A stretch of 64,000 bases of DNA from Streptomyces sp. NBC_00250 (GTDB taxonomy: Bacteria > Actinomycetota > Actinomycetes > Streptomycetales > Streptomycetaceae), in assembly GCF_036192275.1 (NCBI RefSeq), contig NZ_CP108088.1:682001-746000 (forward strand), given 5' to 3'. Shown one piece after another: positions 25,879 to 34,895 of this stretch (the first letter of the stretch is position 1; every line of letters begins with the position of its first letter). The notes under the pieces are model-generated. The model saw only the letters and a list, made by a program, of their open reading frames with translations. It did no database searches and had not been told where the DNA came from. The position numbers and the translations under genes are program-made.

Positions 25879-26971
25879 AGTAGCGCAGTACTCCGGCGAT
25901 GCGGCCCATGTCGAGCAGGGCGTCGTCCCGGACGAACTGGACCTCGGCTCCGGTGTCGAGGGCGCGTTCGACGATCTCGTCGACCATGTCGTCGCGCGCC
26001 TCGGGCTCGGCGGGCTCGGCGGGCTCCAGATGGCCGCCCTCGTCCCGTACGACGGTCCGGTAGTGGTCCTCGACGGCGAGCAGCCGGATCCGGCCGTCCT
26101 TCACGGCCTGCCACACCTCGTCGATGCCGCCGGCGAACTCGCGGCGCCCCCGGGCGGCGTCGAGTTCGGCCAGGACGGTGGTCGCCGCCGCGGCCTCGCG
26201 GGCGACGCGGGCCGGCTCGACGGCCTCGTGGACCGCCGCGGCCGGTCCCCGCGCGAGACCTCCGCGGTGGACGGGTGTCACGCCCGCCTGGAGCGGTCCG
26301 GTGTCCTCCAGGAGCGCGAGGGCGGCCGGTTCGCCGATCACGTACAGCGGGCGCGGCTCGGAGGCGAGTACGGCGCGCAGTGCCGTGTGCGCCTCGCGCA
26401 GGAACTGGCGGGTGGCCTCGTCCTGGAAGGTGCTGGGCAGGTCTCCGATGCGCTCCTTGCGCTCCGCGTCCGGGTCTTCGAGGCTGCGGGTGAGCGGGAA
26501 GCCGTCCCCGGTGTGCTCGGTGACCCGCTCGGGGCTGCCGCTCCACAGCGAGACGCGGTCGGCCGCGACCGCGAGCGCCCAGGAGGGCTGCTCGGCGGCC
26601 TGGGCCGCGACGAGGTTCCGGGTGAGGAAGGTGTCGGCGAGGACGACGCGCTCGGGGACCGAGCGGGCCACCGTCCACACGTAGTGCTCCCCGGGGGCCA
26701 CGAAGATCACCAGGCCGTCCTCGGCGTGCGCGAGGTCGGTCTCGGCCACCGCACGGCTCAGCTGGTCCATGACGTCGGCGCGCCGTTCGCGGGTCACCCC
26801 CGGGTCGTCCTGGATCGCCTTCTCCGCCGCGGCCACGAGGTTGCGGAGCCGGACGGGGTCCTGGGTGTTGTCCGGCTCACGGCGGTGGGTGGGCATCACG
26901 AGGGACACGGCGGGGTACGGGCGGGGCTGTCGCAGTTTCGCGAGCACGTCGCTGCTGAGCGCGGGGTCCAT
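25877..26971 (-). CDS. baeRF-family protein (release-factor-1-like fold)
   Basis: A 364-residue cytosolic protein resembling bacterial homologues of archaeo-eukaryotic peptide release factor 1 (baeRF family). Indicators are YPAVSLVMPTHRREPDNTQD near residue 20, the middle EDGLVIFVAPGEHYVW, and a C-terminal pelota-like domain with RALDTGAEVQFVRDDALLDM followed by IAGVLRY. These proteins are proposed, not proven, to act on ribosomes or in stress. There is no GGQ-like tripeptide. It lies between two DUF1269 genes, 51 nt after copy 2. Confidence 0.8.
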   Translation of the reverse strand: MDPALSSDVLAKLRQPRPYPAVSLVMPTHRREPDNTQDPVRLRNLVAAAEKAIQDDPGVTRERRADVMDQLSRAVAETDLAHAEDGLVIFVAPGEHYVWTVARSVPERVVLADTFLTRNLVAAQAAEQPSWALAVAADRVSLWSGSPERVTEHTGDGFPLTRSLEDPDAERKERIGDLPSTFQDEATRQFLREAHTALRAVLASEPRPLYVIGEPAALALLEDTGPLQAGVTPVHRGGLARGPAAAVHEAVEPARVAREAAAATTVLAELDAARGRREFAGGIDEVWQAVKDGRIRLLAVEDHYRTVVRDEGGHLEPAEPAEPEARDDMVDEIVERALDTGAEVQFVRDDALLDMGRIAGVLRY

Positions 26972-27022
26972 GAGGAAGCCTTCCTGGCGAATTCCGGCTG
27001 TTGTGCGGGGTGAGGGGGCCGG

Positions 27023-27511
27023 TTACTGGGGGCCGGCGAGCTGCTCGGCCAGTTCCCTCTCGTCCTCGTCGCTGAGCGAGGTCTTGAGGACGGTGCCGCC
27101 GTGCGGCTGCATGGCCACCGTGAACTTGTCGTCGGTGAGCTTCGAGGTCATGATCACGACGGCGGCCGTGCCGGGCTTGAGGAGGTCCTGCACCTGCTGA
27201 CGGAACCCGTCGTCGACTCCGGACTTGCTGATCTTGCCGACGAGGCCGCCGAGGGCCGCTCCGGCCAGGAGTCCGACGCCGGGGAGCAGGAAGAGGAGGC
27301 CGAAGATGGCTCCCCAGATGGCTCCGGAGGCCGCGGAGGCGCCGACGACTTTGCTGTTGGTGTCGACGTGCGTGCTGCCGTCGGCGTCCACGGAGACGAT
27401 CGCGAGACCGTTCAGGTGCACGACGTAGTCGCGCTGCAGATCCAGCACCGTGCCATAGGCCTGCTCGGCCACCTCGGGGTCGTCGTATCCGATGACGATG
27501 AGTTCAGCCAT
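27023..27511 (-). CDS. DUF1269 membrane-associated protein (copy 2)
   Basis: A 162-residue paralogue of the protein at 24639-25142: same architecture, with MAELIVIGYDDPEVAEQAY, then GLAIVSVDADGSTHVDT, a glycine-rich hydrophobic middle, and a C-terminus GGTVLKTSLSDEDERELAEQ. It heads the four-gene - strand set. Its start is preceded by GGAGGCGGG. The duplication flanking a lipoprotein and a baeRF-like gene suggests a functional unit. Biochemical role unknown. Confidence 0.85.
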   Translation of the reverse strand: MAELIVIGYDDPEVAEQAYGTVLDLQRDYVVHLNGLAIVSVDADGSTHVDTNSKVVGASAASGAIWGAIFGLLFLLPGVGLLAGAALGGLVGKISKSGVDDGFRQQVQDLLKPGTAAVVIMTSKLTDDKFTVAMQPHGGTVLKTSLSDEDERELAEQLAGPQ

Positions 27512-27928
27512 TCCCGCCTCCTCGGGGAAGGGGATCCTCGGGGTCCCCCTTCCGACGGAGAGACACGGAGGGCCTCTCCAGGGCCACGAAGTGTCATCTT
27601 GTCCCGATATGTGCATGGTCGCGACTCGGTGGGCCCTTCGGGCGGGCATACGGGTGCGTCCGGCCGCGCGGGCCGATGCCGACGTCCGGCGGCGCGCGGG
27701 GAGAGTGGCAGGGTCGACTCGCGGCCGGGTCCTGGAAACGACGACCGTCGCGGGGGGGGGCGCTGCGCCGGGCACGGTCTACGGCCGGTCGTGAGGGGCG
27801 CCGCTCCGTCCGCGCTCCACGGCCGGCCACGGGGTTCGTCCATCCGGCCGTGGACCCCGGACGCCTCGGGCCCGCTCGCGCGGCCGCGGTCCACCCGCCT
27901 CGGCCCCCTCGGCCGGGCGCGGTGCGGG
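27512..27928. other. Intergenic region with G-tract
   Basis: 417 nt with no convincing gene. It should hold the promoter of the - strand DUF1269/baeRF set. A run of nine G at 27752-27760 is the only marked feature. No clear operator or terminator was seen. Confidence 0.5.
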
Positions 27929-28510
27929 CTATCGCTGACGCAGTGAGGTGAGCTCCACGTCGACCGCTTCCTGCAGGAGCGTGCGCGCGTGGTCGATCGT
28001 GAGGCCGCCGCTCAGCCAGCGCATGCTCAGGCCCTCCAGGAGGGCGGTGAGCCGTTCCGCCGCGGCGGCGAGCGCGGCCGCCGGCGCCATGGGCTGCACC
28101 TGGCCCAGGAGCGCGGCCACTTCCTGCACCCAGATCAGGGTCGCCCGCGCGAGGTCCTCGCGCAGGACCGGGTCGAAGACGGCGCTCGCCCGCAGCTCGC
28201 CCCAGGCCGAGCTGTTCTCCCGTACCTCCGGGGTGTCCTGGAGTTCCAGGAGGAGGACCTCGTCGAGCTCCTCGCGGGGGCTGAGCGGCTCCGCGTCGGG
28301 GTCCCGCGAGGTCGTGTACCGCTCGGCGCGGTCGTTGATGAACTCGAGCGTGTGCCGCAGGATCCCGGTGCGGTCCTTGAAGTGGTAGTAGATCAGGCCG
28401 GTGGAGACCCCGGCCTCCGCGGCCAGTTCCTCCACGCGAAGGCCGCGCACCCCGCGCCGGGCGATCACCCGGGCGGCCGCTTCCAGGATCTGAGTACTGC
28501 GAGACGACAT
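27929..28510 (-). CDS. TetR-family transcriptional regulator
   Basis: A 193-residue regulator. Residues 5-50 are a typical TetR helix-turn-helix (QILEAAARVIARRGVRGLRV, then AGVSTGLIYYHFKDR). The C-terminal helical ligand domain has no recognisable subfamily mark. It is on the same strand as the kinase gene, 75 nt downstream of it. The TGACTG/CAGTCA palindrome upstream of the kinase is a possible but unproven target. Confidence 0.9.
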   Translation of the reverse strand: MSSRSTQILEAAARVIARRGVRGLRVEELAAEAGVSTGLIYYHFKDRTGILRHTLEFINDRAERYTTSRDPDAEPLSPREELDEVLLLELQDTPEVRENSSAWGELRASAVFDPVLREDLARATLIWVQEVAALLGQVQPMAPAAALAAAAERLTALLEGLSMRWLSGGLTIDHARTLLQEAVDVELTSLRQR

Positions 28511-28585
28511 GCCGTGAACCCTATCCGGACGCGGGGGCGAGGTGATCGCCGCCGTCGCCCCGCCGCCCCGGCGCGGTCCTGCCCG

Positions 28586-30142
28586 TCAGCGGTTCACCCG
28601 GTACTGGCCGACGACGACCGTGACCGGGCCACCGGCGGGACCCGCCTCGACCAGCCGGGCGATGACGAGCCGTTCGCCGTCGGAGCTGCGGACGCAGAAC
28701 GGCTGCTCGTCCGCGAGGTCGTCGAGCGGCAGGCGCGTGACCGGTTCCGAGTCGATCCCCCGCTCGCACTCCGCCGGGCTCAGCGAGTCGCCGGAGGCGA
28801 CGAAGGCGTCCGTGTTCTCGGGCACGACGAGCTCCTCGCCCTCGCGGGCGAGGTACCAGCCGGCGGTCTCGGCGGGCACCACCTTCCCGCTGGCGAGATC
28901 GAACTCGTAGCCGTTGTCGGGTGCCGTCAGTTCGACGTCGGAGAAGCCACGCGTGTACGTGACGTCGGAGGCGGCGTCGGACGCGCCTTCCGGGGCGGAC
29001 AGGTAGTACACGGCTCCGCCGGCCAGGGCGAGTACCGCGACGGTGGCCCCGGCGAGCAGGGGCGTACGCCCACCGCGTCGGCGGGCCCGGCGCGGCGACG
29101 CCTCCGCGCCCTCGTCCGCCGGGACCCGCTGCGTGGGCAGCCGGACCGGCGCCGGGGTCGCCGTGCTCGTGGGCTGGGCGTGCGGGGGCGGGGGCGTGCG
29201 GTCCGAGGGATGCGCGGGAGCCGCACCCGCCCCCCGGCCCGCGATCTCCTGTCTCACCGCTCCCGGAAGCCAGCCCTCGGAGAACTCCGGCGTGGCACCG
29301 ACCGCCGCGTGCTCGCGTACGGCCGCGATCAGCTCGGCAGGGGTGGGCCGCTCCTCCGGCCGTTTGGCCAGGCACCAGCCCAGGAGGGCGCGCAGCTCCC
29401 CCGATACGCGGGAGAGGTCGGCCGGTTCGTGGACGACCCGGTACAGCGCGGCCGATTCGGGCCCCGTCCCGAACGGCAGGGCGCCCCCGGCCACGTAGGC
29501 GGCGAGCGCACCGAGCGCGAACACGTCGGTCGCGGACGTCACCGGAAGGCCGAGCGCCTGCTCGGGCGCCATGTAGGCGGCGGTTCCGATGCGCAGCCCG
29601 GTGCCGGTGAGCCCGGTGGCGTCGGCCGCCCGCGCGATGCCGAAGTCGATGACGCGGGGGCCGTCCTCGGCGATCAGGACGTTGGCGGGCTTGAGGTCGC
29701 GGTGGACCACGCCCGCGGCATGGATGGCCTGGAGGGCCTCCGCGATCCCCGCGACGAGGAGGAGGACCGTGCGCGCCGGGAGCGGTCCGTGCCGCTCGAC
29801 CACCTGCTGGAGGGAGGGACCCGGTACGTATGCGGTGGCGAGCCACGGGACGGCCTCGTCGACGCCGTGGTCCACCACCTGTGCGGTGAAGAGGCCGTGG
29901 ATACGGCAGGCGCTGGCGACCTCCTGGGCGAAGCGCCGACGGAACTCGGGGTCGGCGGCGAAGTCCTCGCGGACGACCTTCACGGCGATGGGTCGCCCGC
30001 CGGGGGTGTAGGCGAGGTAGACGACACCCATCCCGCCGGAGCCGAGGCGGGCGTGCACCCGGTAGCCGCCGATCTCGCTGGGGTCGTCGAGTGACAGCGG
30101 CGCGTGGGCTGGCTGCGCCCCGGCGGGGTGAGTGGAGGACAT
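28586..30142 (-). CDS. Membrane Ser/Thr protein kinase (PknB-like)
   Basis: A 518-residue receptor-type kinase. The kinase domain (about 25-290) has the P-loop LGSGGMG, catalytic Lys in IAVKVV, HRDLKPANVL and DFG. A Pro-rich linker and a basic patch precede one transmembrane helix (LLAGATVAVLALAGGAVYYL, near 375). The extracellular part of about 120 residues has no PASTA repeats and is not recognised. It should sense an external cue and phosphorylate cytosolic targets. The ATG start fits the family N-terminus. Confidence 0.93.
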   Translation of the reverse strand: MSSTHPAGAQPAHAPLSLDDPSEIGGYRVHARLGSGGMGVVYLAYTPGGRPIAVKVVREDFAADPEFRRRFAQEVASACRIHGLFTAQVVDHGVDEAVPWLATAYVPGPSLQQVVERHGPLPARTVLLLVAGIAEALQAIHAAGVVHRDLKPANVLIAEDGPRVIDFGIARAADATGLTGTGLRIGTAAYMAPEQALGLPVTSATDVFALGALAAYVAGGALPFGTGPESAALYRVVHEPADLSRVSGELRALLGWCLAKRPEERPTPAELIAAVREHAAVGATPEFSEGWLPGAVRQEIAGRGAGAAPAHPSDRTPPPPHAQPTSTATPAPVRLPTQRVPADEGAEASPRRARRRGGRTPLLAGATVAVLALAGGAVYYLSAPEGASDAASDVTYTRGFSDVELTAPDNGYEFDLASGKVVPAETAGWYLAREGEELVVPENTDAFVASGDSLSPAECERGIDSEPVTRLPLDDLADEQPFCVRSSDGERLVIARLVEAGPAGGPVTVVVGQYRVNR

Positions 30143-30261
30143 GGGCGGCTCTTTCGGCGGTGCGGGACGGCGCCCCGGGGCGGGGTGGGAGACACCGCGG
30201 CCCGGTGGTGCGCGTAGGGGCGCACGGCGCGCCCCGCACCTGATCGTGCCGTTGCCTAAAG

Positions 30262-30385
30262 TTTCAGTCAACATGAGGATGCCGAGGTCATGCAGGTGGG
30301 TTGCTCCCGGAAAGGGTCACGACGAAGGCGCATCGGTGAGGGACTACCTCAGATCCACCTCCTCATTTGACTGAAAATCCAGTCA
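30262..30385. promoter_or_regulatory. Paired operator-like inverted repeats
   Basis: TGACTG-aaaatc-CAGTCA (30368-30385) is a perfect 18-bp palindrome of TetR type. A distal copy, TTTCAGTCAA (30262-30271), followed by ATGAGG, mirrors the left flank of the proximal one (TTGACTGAAA, 30367-30376), giving a long-range inverted repeat of about 16 bp. It lies between the divergent kinase and agmatine-deiminase-like genes in otherwise geneless DNA (30143-30557). Confidence 0.6.
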
Positions 30386-30557
30386 GTGTCAGAGTGGCGC
30401 CCACGGCCCACCCCCACTCACGTCCGGGTACCCCGTCTCCGTACTTCGGCCACCCGTGTGAAGCCCAGGCCCGCGAATCCCGCCACGCCGCGCGCGCGTC
30501 ATGACGATCCGCCCGCCGCCGCTGGATAGTCTCGCCAGCCCATGATCGGAGCACAGC

Positions 30558-31742
30558 GTGTCCCACCTCCCGCCCTCCCGCCGCTCGACCCTGCGCGCCT
30601 TCGCCGGTCTCGGCGGTGCTCTCGCCCTCGGAGCCACGGCCTGCGGCCCCGGCGAGTCCACGTCGGCGGGTGCCACGGACGCCTCCACCCGACCGGCCAC
30701 CGGCTCGGCCGGCCCCGCCTCCAAGGCCGGTGAGCGCCGCTTCGGCGCCGAGTGGGACAGCCACACCCGTACGTTCATGTCGTGGCCCGCGCTCGCCTCC
30801 GTCTGGGGGGACGACCTGCCCTACGTACGGGAGGACATCGCCCGTATCGCCCGGGCCGTCGCCGAGTACGAGGCCGTCGTCATGATGGCCCGGCCCGCCC
30901 AGGTCGCCGCGGCCCAACGGGCGTGCGGCTCGCAGGTCGAGGTCATCCCGATGCCGGTCGACGACCTCTGGGCCCGTGACACCGTGCCCGTCTTCGTGGA
31001 GGACGGCGACGAGCTCCTCGGGGTGGACTTCAACTTCAACGGCTGGGGCAACAAGCAGGAGCACACCAACGACTCCCAGGTGGGCCGTCTCCTGCTCCGC
31101 AAGTACGGCATCCCCCGCGAGGTCGCGCCGCTGGTCGCCGAGGGCGGCTCCTTCGAGACCGACGGCGAGGGCACCCTCCTCGTCACCGAGAGCTCGATCG
31201 TCAACGACAACCGCAACCGCGGAAAGACCCGGGACCAGATCGAGGACGAACTCATCGAGACCCTCGGCGTGCAGAAGGTCGTCTGGCTCGCCGGCGTACG
31301 CGGCCAGGACATCACCGACGCGCACGTGGACAGCCTCGTACGCTTCACCGCCCCCGGCGTGGTCCTCCTCGACCAGGCCTTCCCCGGCACACCCCCGGAC
31401 TCCTGGTCCCGCTCCGCCGACCAGGCCCGCTCCGTCCTCGAAAAGGCCACCGACGCCCGCGGCCGACGCTTCGAGATCATCGACCTCCCCCAGCCCGACC
31501 TCAACCGCATCACCGGCGAAGGCGACGACTTCGTCTCGACGTACGCCAACTTCTACATCGCCAACGACTCCGTCTTCATCCCCAAGTTCGGCGACCGGAC
31601 CGCCGACGACCGGGCGAAGGGCATCCTCCAGGAGCAGTTCCCCGAGCGGGACGTCGTGCAGCTTCAGATCGACACCATCGCCTCCGGCGGTGGCGGCATC
31701 CACTGCGCGACGCACGACCAGCCGGGCAAGTCCGCCGCCTGA
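30558..31742 (+). CDS. Exported agmatine deiminase/peptidylarginine deiminase-family protein
   Basis: A 394-residue protein of the PAD_porph/AguA fold. The N-terminus has a Tat signal (RRSTLRAFAGLGGALALGA) and a lipobox-like ATAC, so it is probably a Tat-exported lipoprotein. The catalytic domain shows MPVDDLWARDTVPVFVED, DAHVDSLVRF (His), and GGIHCATHDQP with Cys383 as predicted nucleophile. It should deiminate agmatine or a related guanidine compound outside the cytosol. GTG start. A cytosolic agmatine pathway is not encoded nearby. Confidence 0.88.
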   Translation: MSHLPPSRRSTLRAFAGLGGALALGATACGPGESTSAGATDASTRPATGSAGPASKAGERRFGAEWDSHTRTFMSWPALASVWGDDLPYVREDIARIARAVAEYEAVVMMARPAQVAAAQRACGSQVEVIPMPVDDLWARDTVPVFVEDGDELLGVDFNFNGWGNKQEHTNDSQVGRLLLRKYGIPREVAPLVAEGGSFETDGEGTLLVTESSIVNDNRNRGKTRDQIEDELIETLGVQKVVWLAGVRGQDITDAHVDSLVRFTAPGVVLLDQAFPGTPPDSWSRSADQARSVLEKATDARGRRFEIIDLPQPDLNRITGEGDDFVSTYANFYIANDSVFIPKFGDRTADDRAKGILQEQFPERDVVQLQIDTIASGGGGIHCATHDQPGKSAA

Positions 31743-31816
31743 CGGTCTCTCTCCCCTCTCCCCTCTCGGCTGTCCCCCTTCACCCTTCACCCTTCACCCC
31801 ACTCTGGAGCACGTGC

Positions 31817-32698
31817 GTGTCCCTGAAGCGACGTCAACCACGGCCCCCCGGCGGGCCGCTGAGCGCGGGACTCGCCCTCCTGGCCGTCGCGGCGGCCGTG
31901 CTCTGCGGGCTGTGGCTCCAGTTCGGCGAGCGCCAGGACCTGGACACCCGCTACACCGCCGGAGGACAGGCGCCCGACCGGATCGACATCGACGCCTCTG
32001 TCCAGCGCGTCGACGCCGCGGGCCGGGAGCTGGTCCTGCGCCTCCTCGTCACTCCGCGCGGTGCGCTCGGCGAGGCCGGCGGGATCTCCCCCGCCGAGAA
32101 CCTCACGCTCCAGACCTCCTCTTCCGTGCGCGGGGACCTCACGTTCCCCGCGCACAGCAGGATCGCGACCGTCGACGTGCCCGTCACGCTGACGGGCGGC
32201 GCGATCACGGACTATCCGTTCGACGCGTACGAGACGGAGATGGAGTTCGGCGCCGTGCAGGGCGGCGAGAGCGTCCCCGTACACATGACGCTCTCCAATC
32301 GGGACGCCCTGTTCTCGCTGGCCGTCGACAGCTCGGAGATCAACGGTGCGGCCGTGTTCGCGACGGAGGTGGCGCGCTCCCGCAGCGTGCTCGTCTTCGC
32401 CGTGTTCATGATGCTGGCGATGTGGGCACTCGCCGTCGCCGTCCTCATGGGCGGCTGGCACCTCGTGCGGCGGCGCATGGGGCTGACCTGGCCGGCGCTC
32501 GGCTGGATGGCGGCCACGCTGTTCGCCCTGGCGGCCTTCCGGAACACCGCCCCGGGCGCGCCGCCCATCGGCAGTCTCCTCGACTACCTGGCGTTCTTCT
32601 GGGCCGAGACGCTGATCGCGTTCTGCGTGATCGTGGTGGTCGTGCGGGCCGTACGGGCGGAGGACCCGCCGCCCCCGCGCGGTACGCCCGTCCCCTGA
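31817..32698 (+). CDS. DUF4436 family membrane protein
   Basis: A 293-residue protein: one N-terminal transmembrane helix (LSAGLALLAVAAAVLCGLWL), an extracytoplasmic domain of about 150 residues with DYPFDAYETEMEFG, then three helices (VLVFAVFMMLAMWALAVAVL, WPALGWMAATLFALAAF, IAFCVIVVVVRAV). The DYPFD motif and layout match DUF4436, whose function is unknown. GTG start with GGAG upstream. The short 5' gap contains CTTCACC triplicate repeats (31777-31800). Confidence 0.8.
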   Translation: MSLKRRQPRPPGGPLSAGLALLAVAAAVLCGLWLQFGERQDLDTRYTAGGQAPDRIDIDASVQRVDAAGRELVLRLLVTPRGALGEAGGISPAENLTLQTSSSVRGDLTFPAHSRIATVDVPVTLTGGAITDYPFDAYETEMEFGAVQGGESVPVHMTLSNRDALFSLAVDSSEINGAAVFATEVARSRSVLVFAVFMMLAMWALAVAVLMGGWHLVRRRMGLTWPALGWMAATLFALAAFRNTAPGAPPIGSLLDYLAFFWAETLIAFCVIVVVVRAVRAEDPPPPRGTPVP

Positions 32699-32878
32699 CG
32701 TACCCGGCCGGAGACGCGTCCGTCCCGCGACGCCGTCGCCCCTGACGGGTCCGTCCCGAGACGCCGTCGTCCCTGACGCGTCCGGACGGCGCTGTCGTCT
32801 GCCCCACATGGGCGGGTCTGGCGTGGTCTGCGGAGTGTTCAGCCGTGGGTGCACGGTCCCCCGGACATAGTGCGGGGC

Positions 32879-34129
32879 ATGACGCACACCCCCCTCTCCC
32901 CGCGCACGCGCCCGCGTGCGCGGTCCCGCAGGGCTCTGCTCTGCGCCGCTCTCCTCGCCCTCACGGTCCAGGCGACCGCGGTCGCACCCGCGCTGGCCGA
33001 GGGTCCCGGCGGCCGTGGCGGATCCGACTGCGTGCGGACCCAGGGCCACCTCGACGGCAAGGGCCGCCGGGTCCTGGACATCACCCGCAAAGCCAAGGCG
33101 GACCTCCACCTGAACGCCGTGCAGGTGAAGGTCACGATCGACGGGCGCGAGGTCCTCACGGACGCGCTCGGCGAGTCCATGACCGGCGTCCCGGCCGAGC
33201 CGGACATGCAGTTCCGCGCCGGTTCCGTGGCCTTCGCCCACATCTCGACGACCCTCCTCAAGCTGGTCGAGGAGCGGCGGGTCCGGCTCGACGACACCGT
33301 GGAGCGCTGGCTGCCCGACCTGCCCAAGGCCGACAAGATCACCCTGCGGATGCTGGCGAGCAACACCACCGGCCTGCACGACTACGTCACCGACCCGGAG
33401 TTCCTGAAGGAACTGGAGGCCCACCCCTTCCGGGCGTGGACCCCCGAGGAGCTGGTCGCGTATCCGCTCCGGCACTCCTTCTGGTACGAGCCGGGCACGA
33501 GCTGGAGCTACTCCCACGCCAACTACGTCTATCTGATCGAGGCGCTGGAGAAGATCACCGGGGTACGGATCGACCGGCTGGTGAAGGAGAAGGTCACGGG
33601 GCCGCTGGAGCTGCGCAACACGCATAACAACTTCACTCCCGAGATCCCGCGTCCGGTCCTGCACGCCTTCACCTCGGACCGCGGCCTGTACGAGGAGTCG
33701 ACGTTCTGGAACCCCTCGTGGACCACCGCGCCCGGCGCGGTCATCACCACCGACATCTGTGACCTGGCCCGCTCGGCGCAGGGCGTCGGCAGCGGCGAAC
33801 TCCTGTCGCCCCGCTCGTACCGCACCCTGCTCGACCCGGGCACGGTCGGCCTCGGCGGCGCGACCACGACCTGTCCCGCGACGATCTGTCTGAAGCAGAC
33901 CGAGGCCAAGCACTTCGGTCTGGGTGTGATCGTGGTCAACGGCTGGATCCTGCAGAACCCGTCGTTCTCGGGTTACGCGGCCATCCAGGCGTACCTGCCC
34001 TCCAAGCGTCTCGCCATCGCGGTCTCCGCGACCAAGACGGCGACCACGCCGGACGGCAACCAGGCGGAGGTGGTCGCAACCCGGATCGCGGCCGCGCTCG
34101 CCCCGGGGGACCCGCTCGCGATCGACTGA
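32879..34129 (+). CDS. Secreted beta-lactamase-fold serine hydrolase with degenerate motifs
   Basis: A 416-residue secreted protein with a signal peptide ending APALA (about residue 40). The fold is the class C beta-lactamase/D-Ala-D-Ala carboxypeptidase family: VERWLPDLPKADKITLRMLA and the EPGTSWSYSHANYVYLIEAL block align well. The catalytic SxxK is Ser116-Val-Ala-Phe119, so the general-base Lys is missing. YxN is Tyr211-Ser-His213, and no HxG triad is visible before LQAY-type strand sequence. It may be a pseudoenzyme, for example a cell-wall-binding protein, or use a different mechanism. Confidence 0.82.
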   Translation: MTHTPLSPRTRPRARSRRALLCAALLALTVQATAVAPALAEGPGGRGGSDCVRTQGHLDGKGRRVLDITRKAKADLHLNAVQVKVTIDGREVLTDALGESMTGVPAEPDMQFRAGSVAFAHISTTLLKLVEERRVRLDDTVERWLPDLPKADKITLRMLASNTTGLHDYVTDPEFLKELEAHPFRAWTPEELVAYPLRHSFWYEPGTSWSYSHANYVYLIEALEKITGVRIDRLVKEKVTGPLELRNTHNNFTPEIPRPVLHAFTSDRGLYEESTFWNPSWTTAPGAVITTDICDLARSAQGVGSGELLSPRSYRTLLDPGTVGLGGATTTCPATICLKQTEAKHFGLGVIVVNGWILQNPSFSGYAAIQAYLPSKRLAIAVSATKTATTPDGNQAEVVATRIAAALAPGDPLAID

Positions 34130-34158
34130 CCTCCCGGTCCGCACACCCCGCACGCTCC

Positions 34159-34197
34159 GCGTCGAGGCTCCGCCGTCCGTCGGCGGAGCCTCGACGC
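34159..34197. terminator. Strong bidirectional hairpin terminator
   Basis: A perfect 16-bp stem (GCGTCGAGGCTCCGCC and complement) with loop gtccgtc between the converging serine-hydrolase-like and SRPBCC genes. Confidence 0.85.
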
Positions 34198-34250
34198 ATC
34201 GGATCACCGCACGACCCAGGTCCGGCCGGTGCCGCTCAGGGCGCCGGGCC

Positions 34251-34703
34251 TCAGGACACCGCGTCGCTCTCCAGGATCCCCTTGAGCGTCAGCTCGTCCT
34301 TGGGCATCTCCTTGCGCACGTGCGGTCGGACGACGAGGGGGACGAGCGCCTTGCCGATGCCGTGTCCCTCGAAGTCCAGGGCGAGCGTCAGGCGGGAACG
34401 CTCTCCGTCGTCCAGCGGCTCGATCGTGCCCTGGATGTCGCCGCGTACCGGTCCGTCGATGCCGTGCACGTGCCAGTGGCGCGGCGGATCGAGCTCGATG
34501 ACCTGCATGGTCGAGGTGAACTCCCGCCGCCCGAGGCGCCGTGTGACGGCGACCTTCGAGCCGACCGCGATGGGCTCGCTCCCGAGCTTGCGGACCGAGA
34601 CCGCGCTCTCCTGCCACTCGGGCAGATGCGTCGGGTCGGTCACGTAGGAGAAGACCTCCGCGGGCCTGCGGGAAATGTCGATGGTTTCCGTGATGACAGG
34701 CAT
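34251..34703 (-). CDS. SRPBCC-family (START-like) protein
   Basis: A 150-residue helix-grip protein: ETIDISRRPAEVFSYVTDP at the N-terminus and LPEWQESAVSVRKLGSEPI are typical of polyketide-cyclase/dehydrase-like SRPBCC members, and the long C-terminal helix ends PHVRKEMPKDELTLKG. These bind hydrophobic ligands; no catalytic residues can be assigned. Start ATG with GAAGG upstream; an in-frame ATG at 34742 is less well placed. Confidence 0.83.
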   Translation of the reverse strand: MPVITETIDISRRPAEVFSYVTDPTHLPEWQESAVSVRKLGSEPIAVGSKVAVTRRLGRREFTSTMQVIELDPPRHWHVHGIDGPVRGDIQGTIEPLDDGERSRLTLALDFEGHGIGKALVPLVVRPHVRKEMPKDELTLKGILESDAVS

Positions 34704-34895
34704 GGCGCCTTCTTCGTCCCCCACATGGACTTGGTGCTTCATACGAATCGTCCCACGGCCCCGGGCGCCCCGCCACCGTCGAAAACCGGCGCCGGACCGG
34801 GCGCCGAGCCCGATCTGAGTAGCGGTACTCATGGCCGCGGGCGAGGCCCGGCGGGACCATGTCGGCAGGTGGTGAACCGGCTCGGAGGGGGCGAC

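Noticed and set aside
27752..27760. Run of nine G as a possible phase-variable tract
   Set aside because: Lies in noncoding DNA away from any start codon or promoter element that could be identified.
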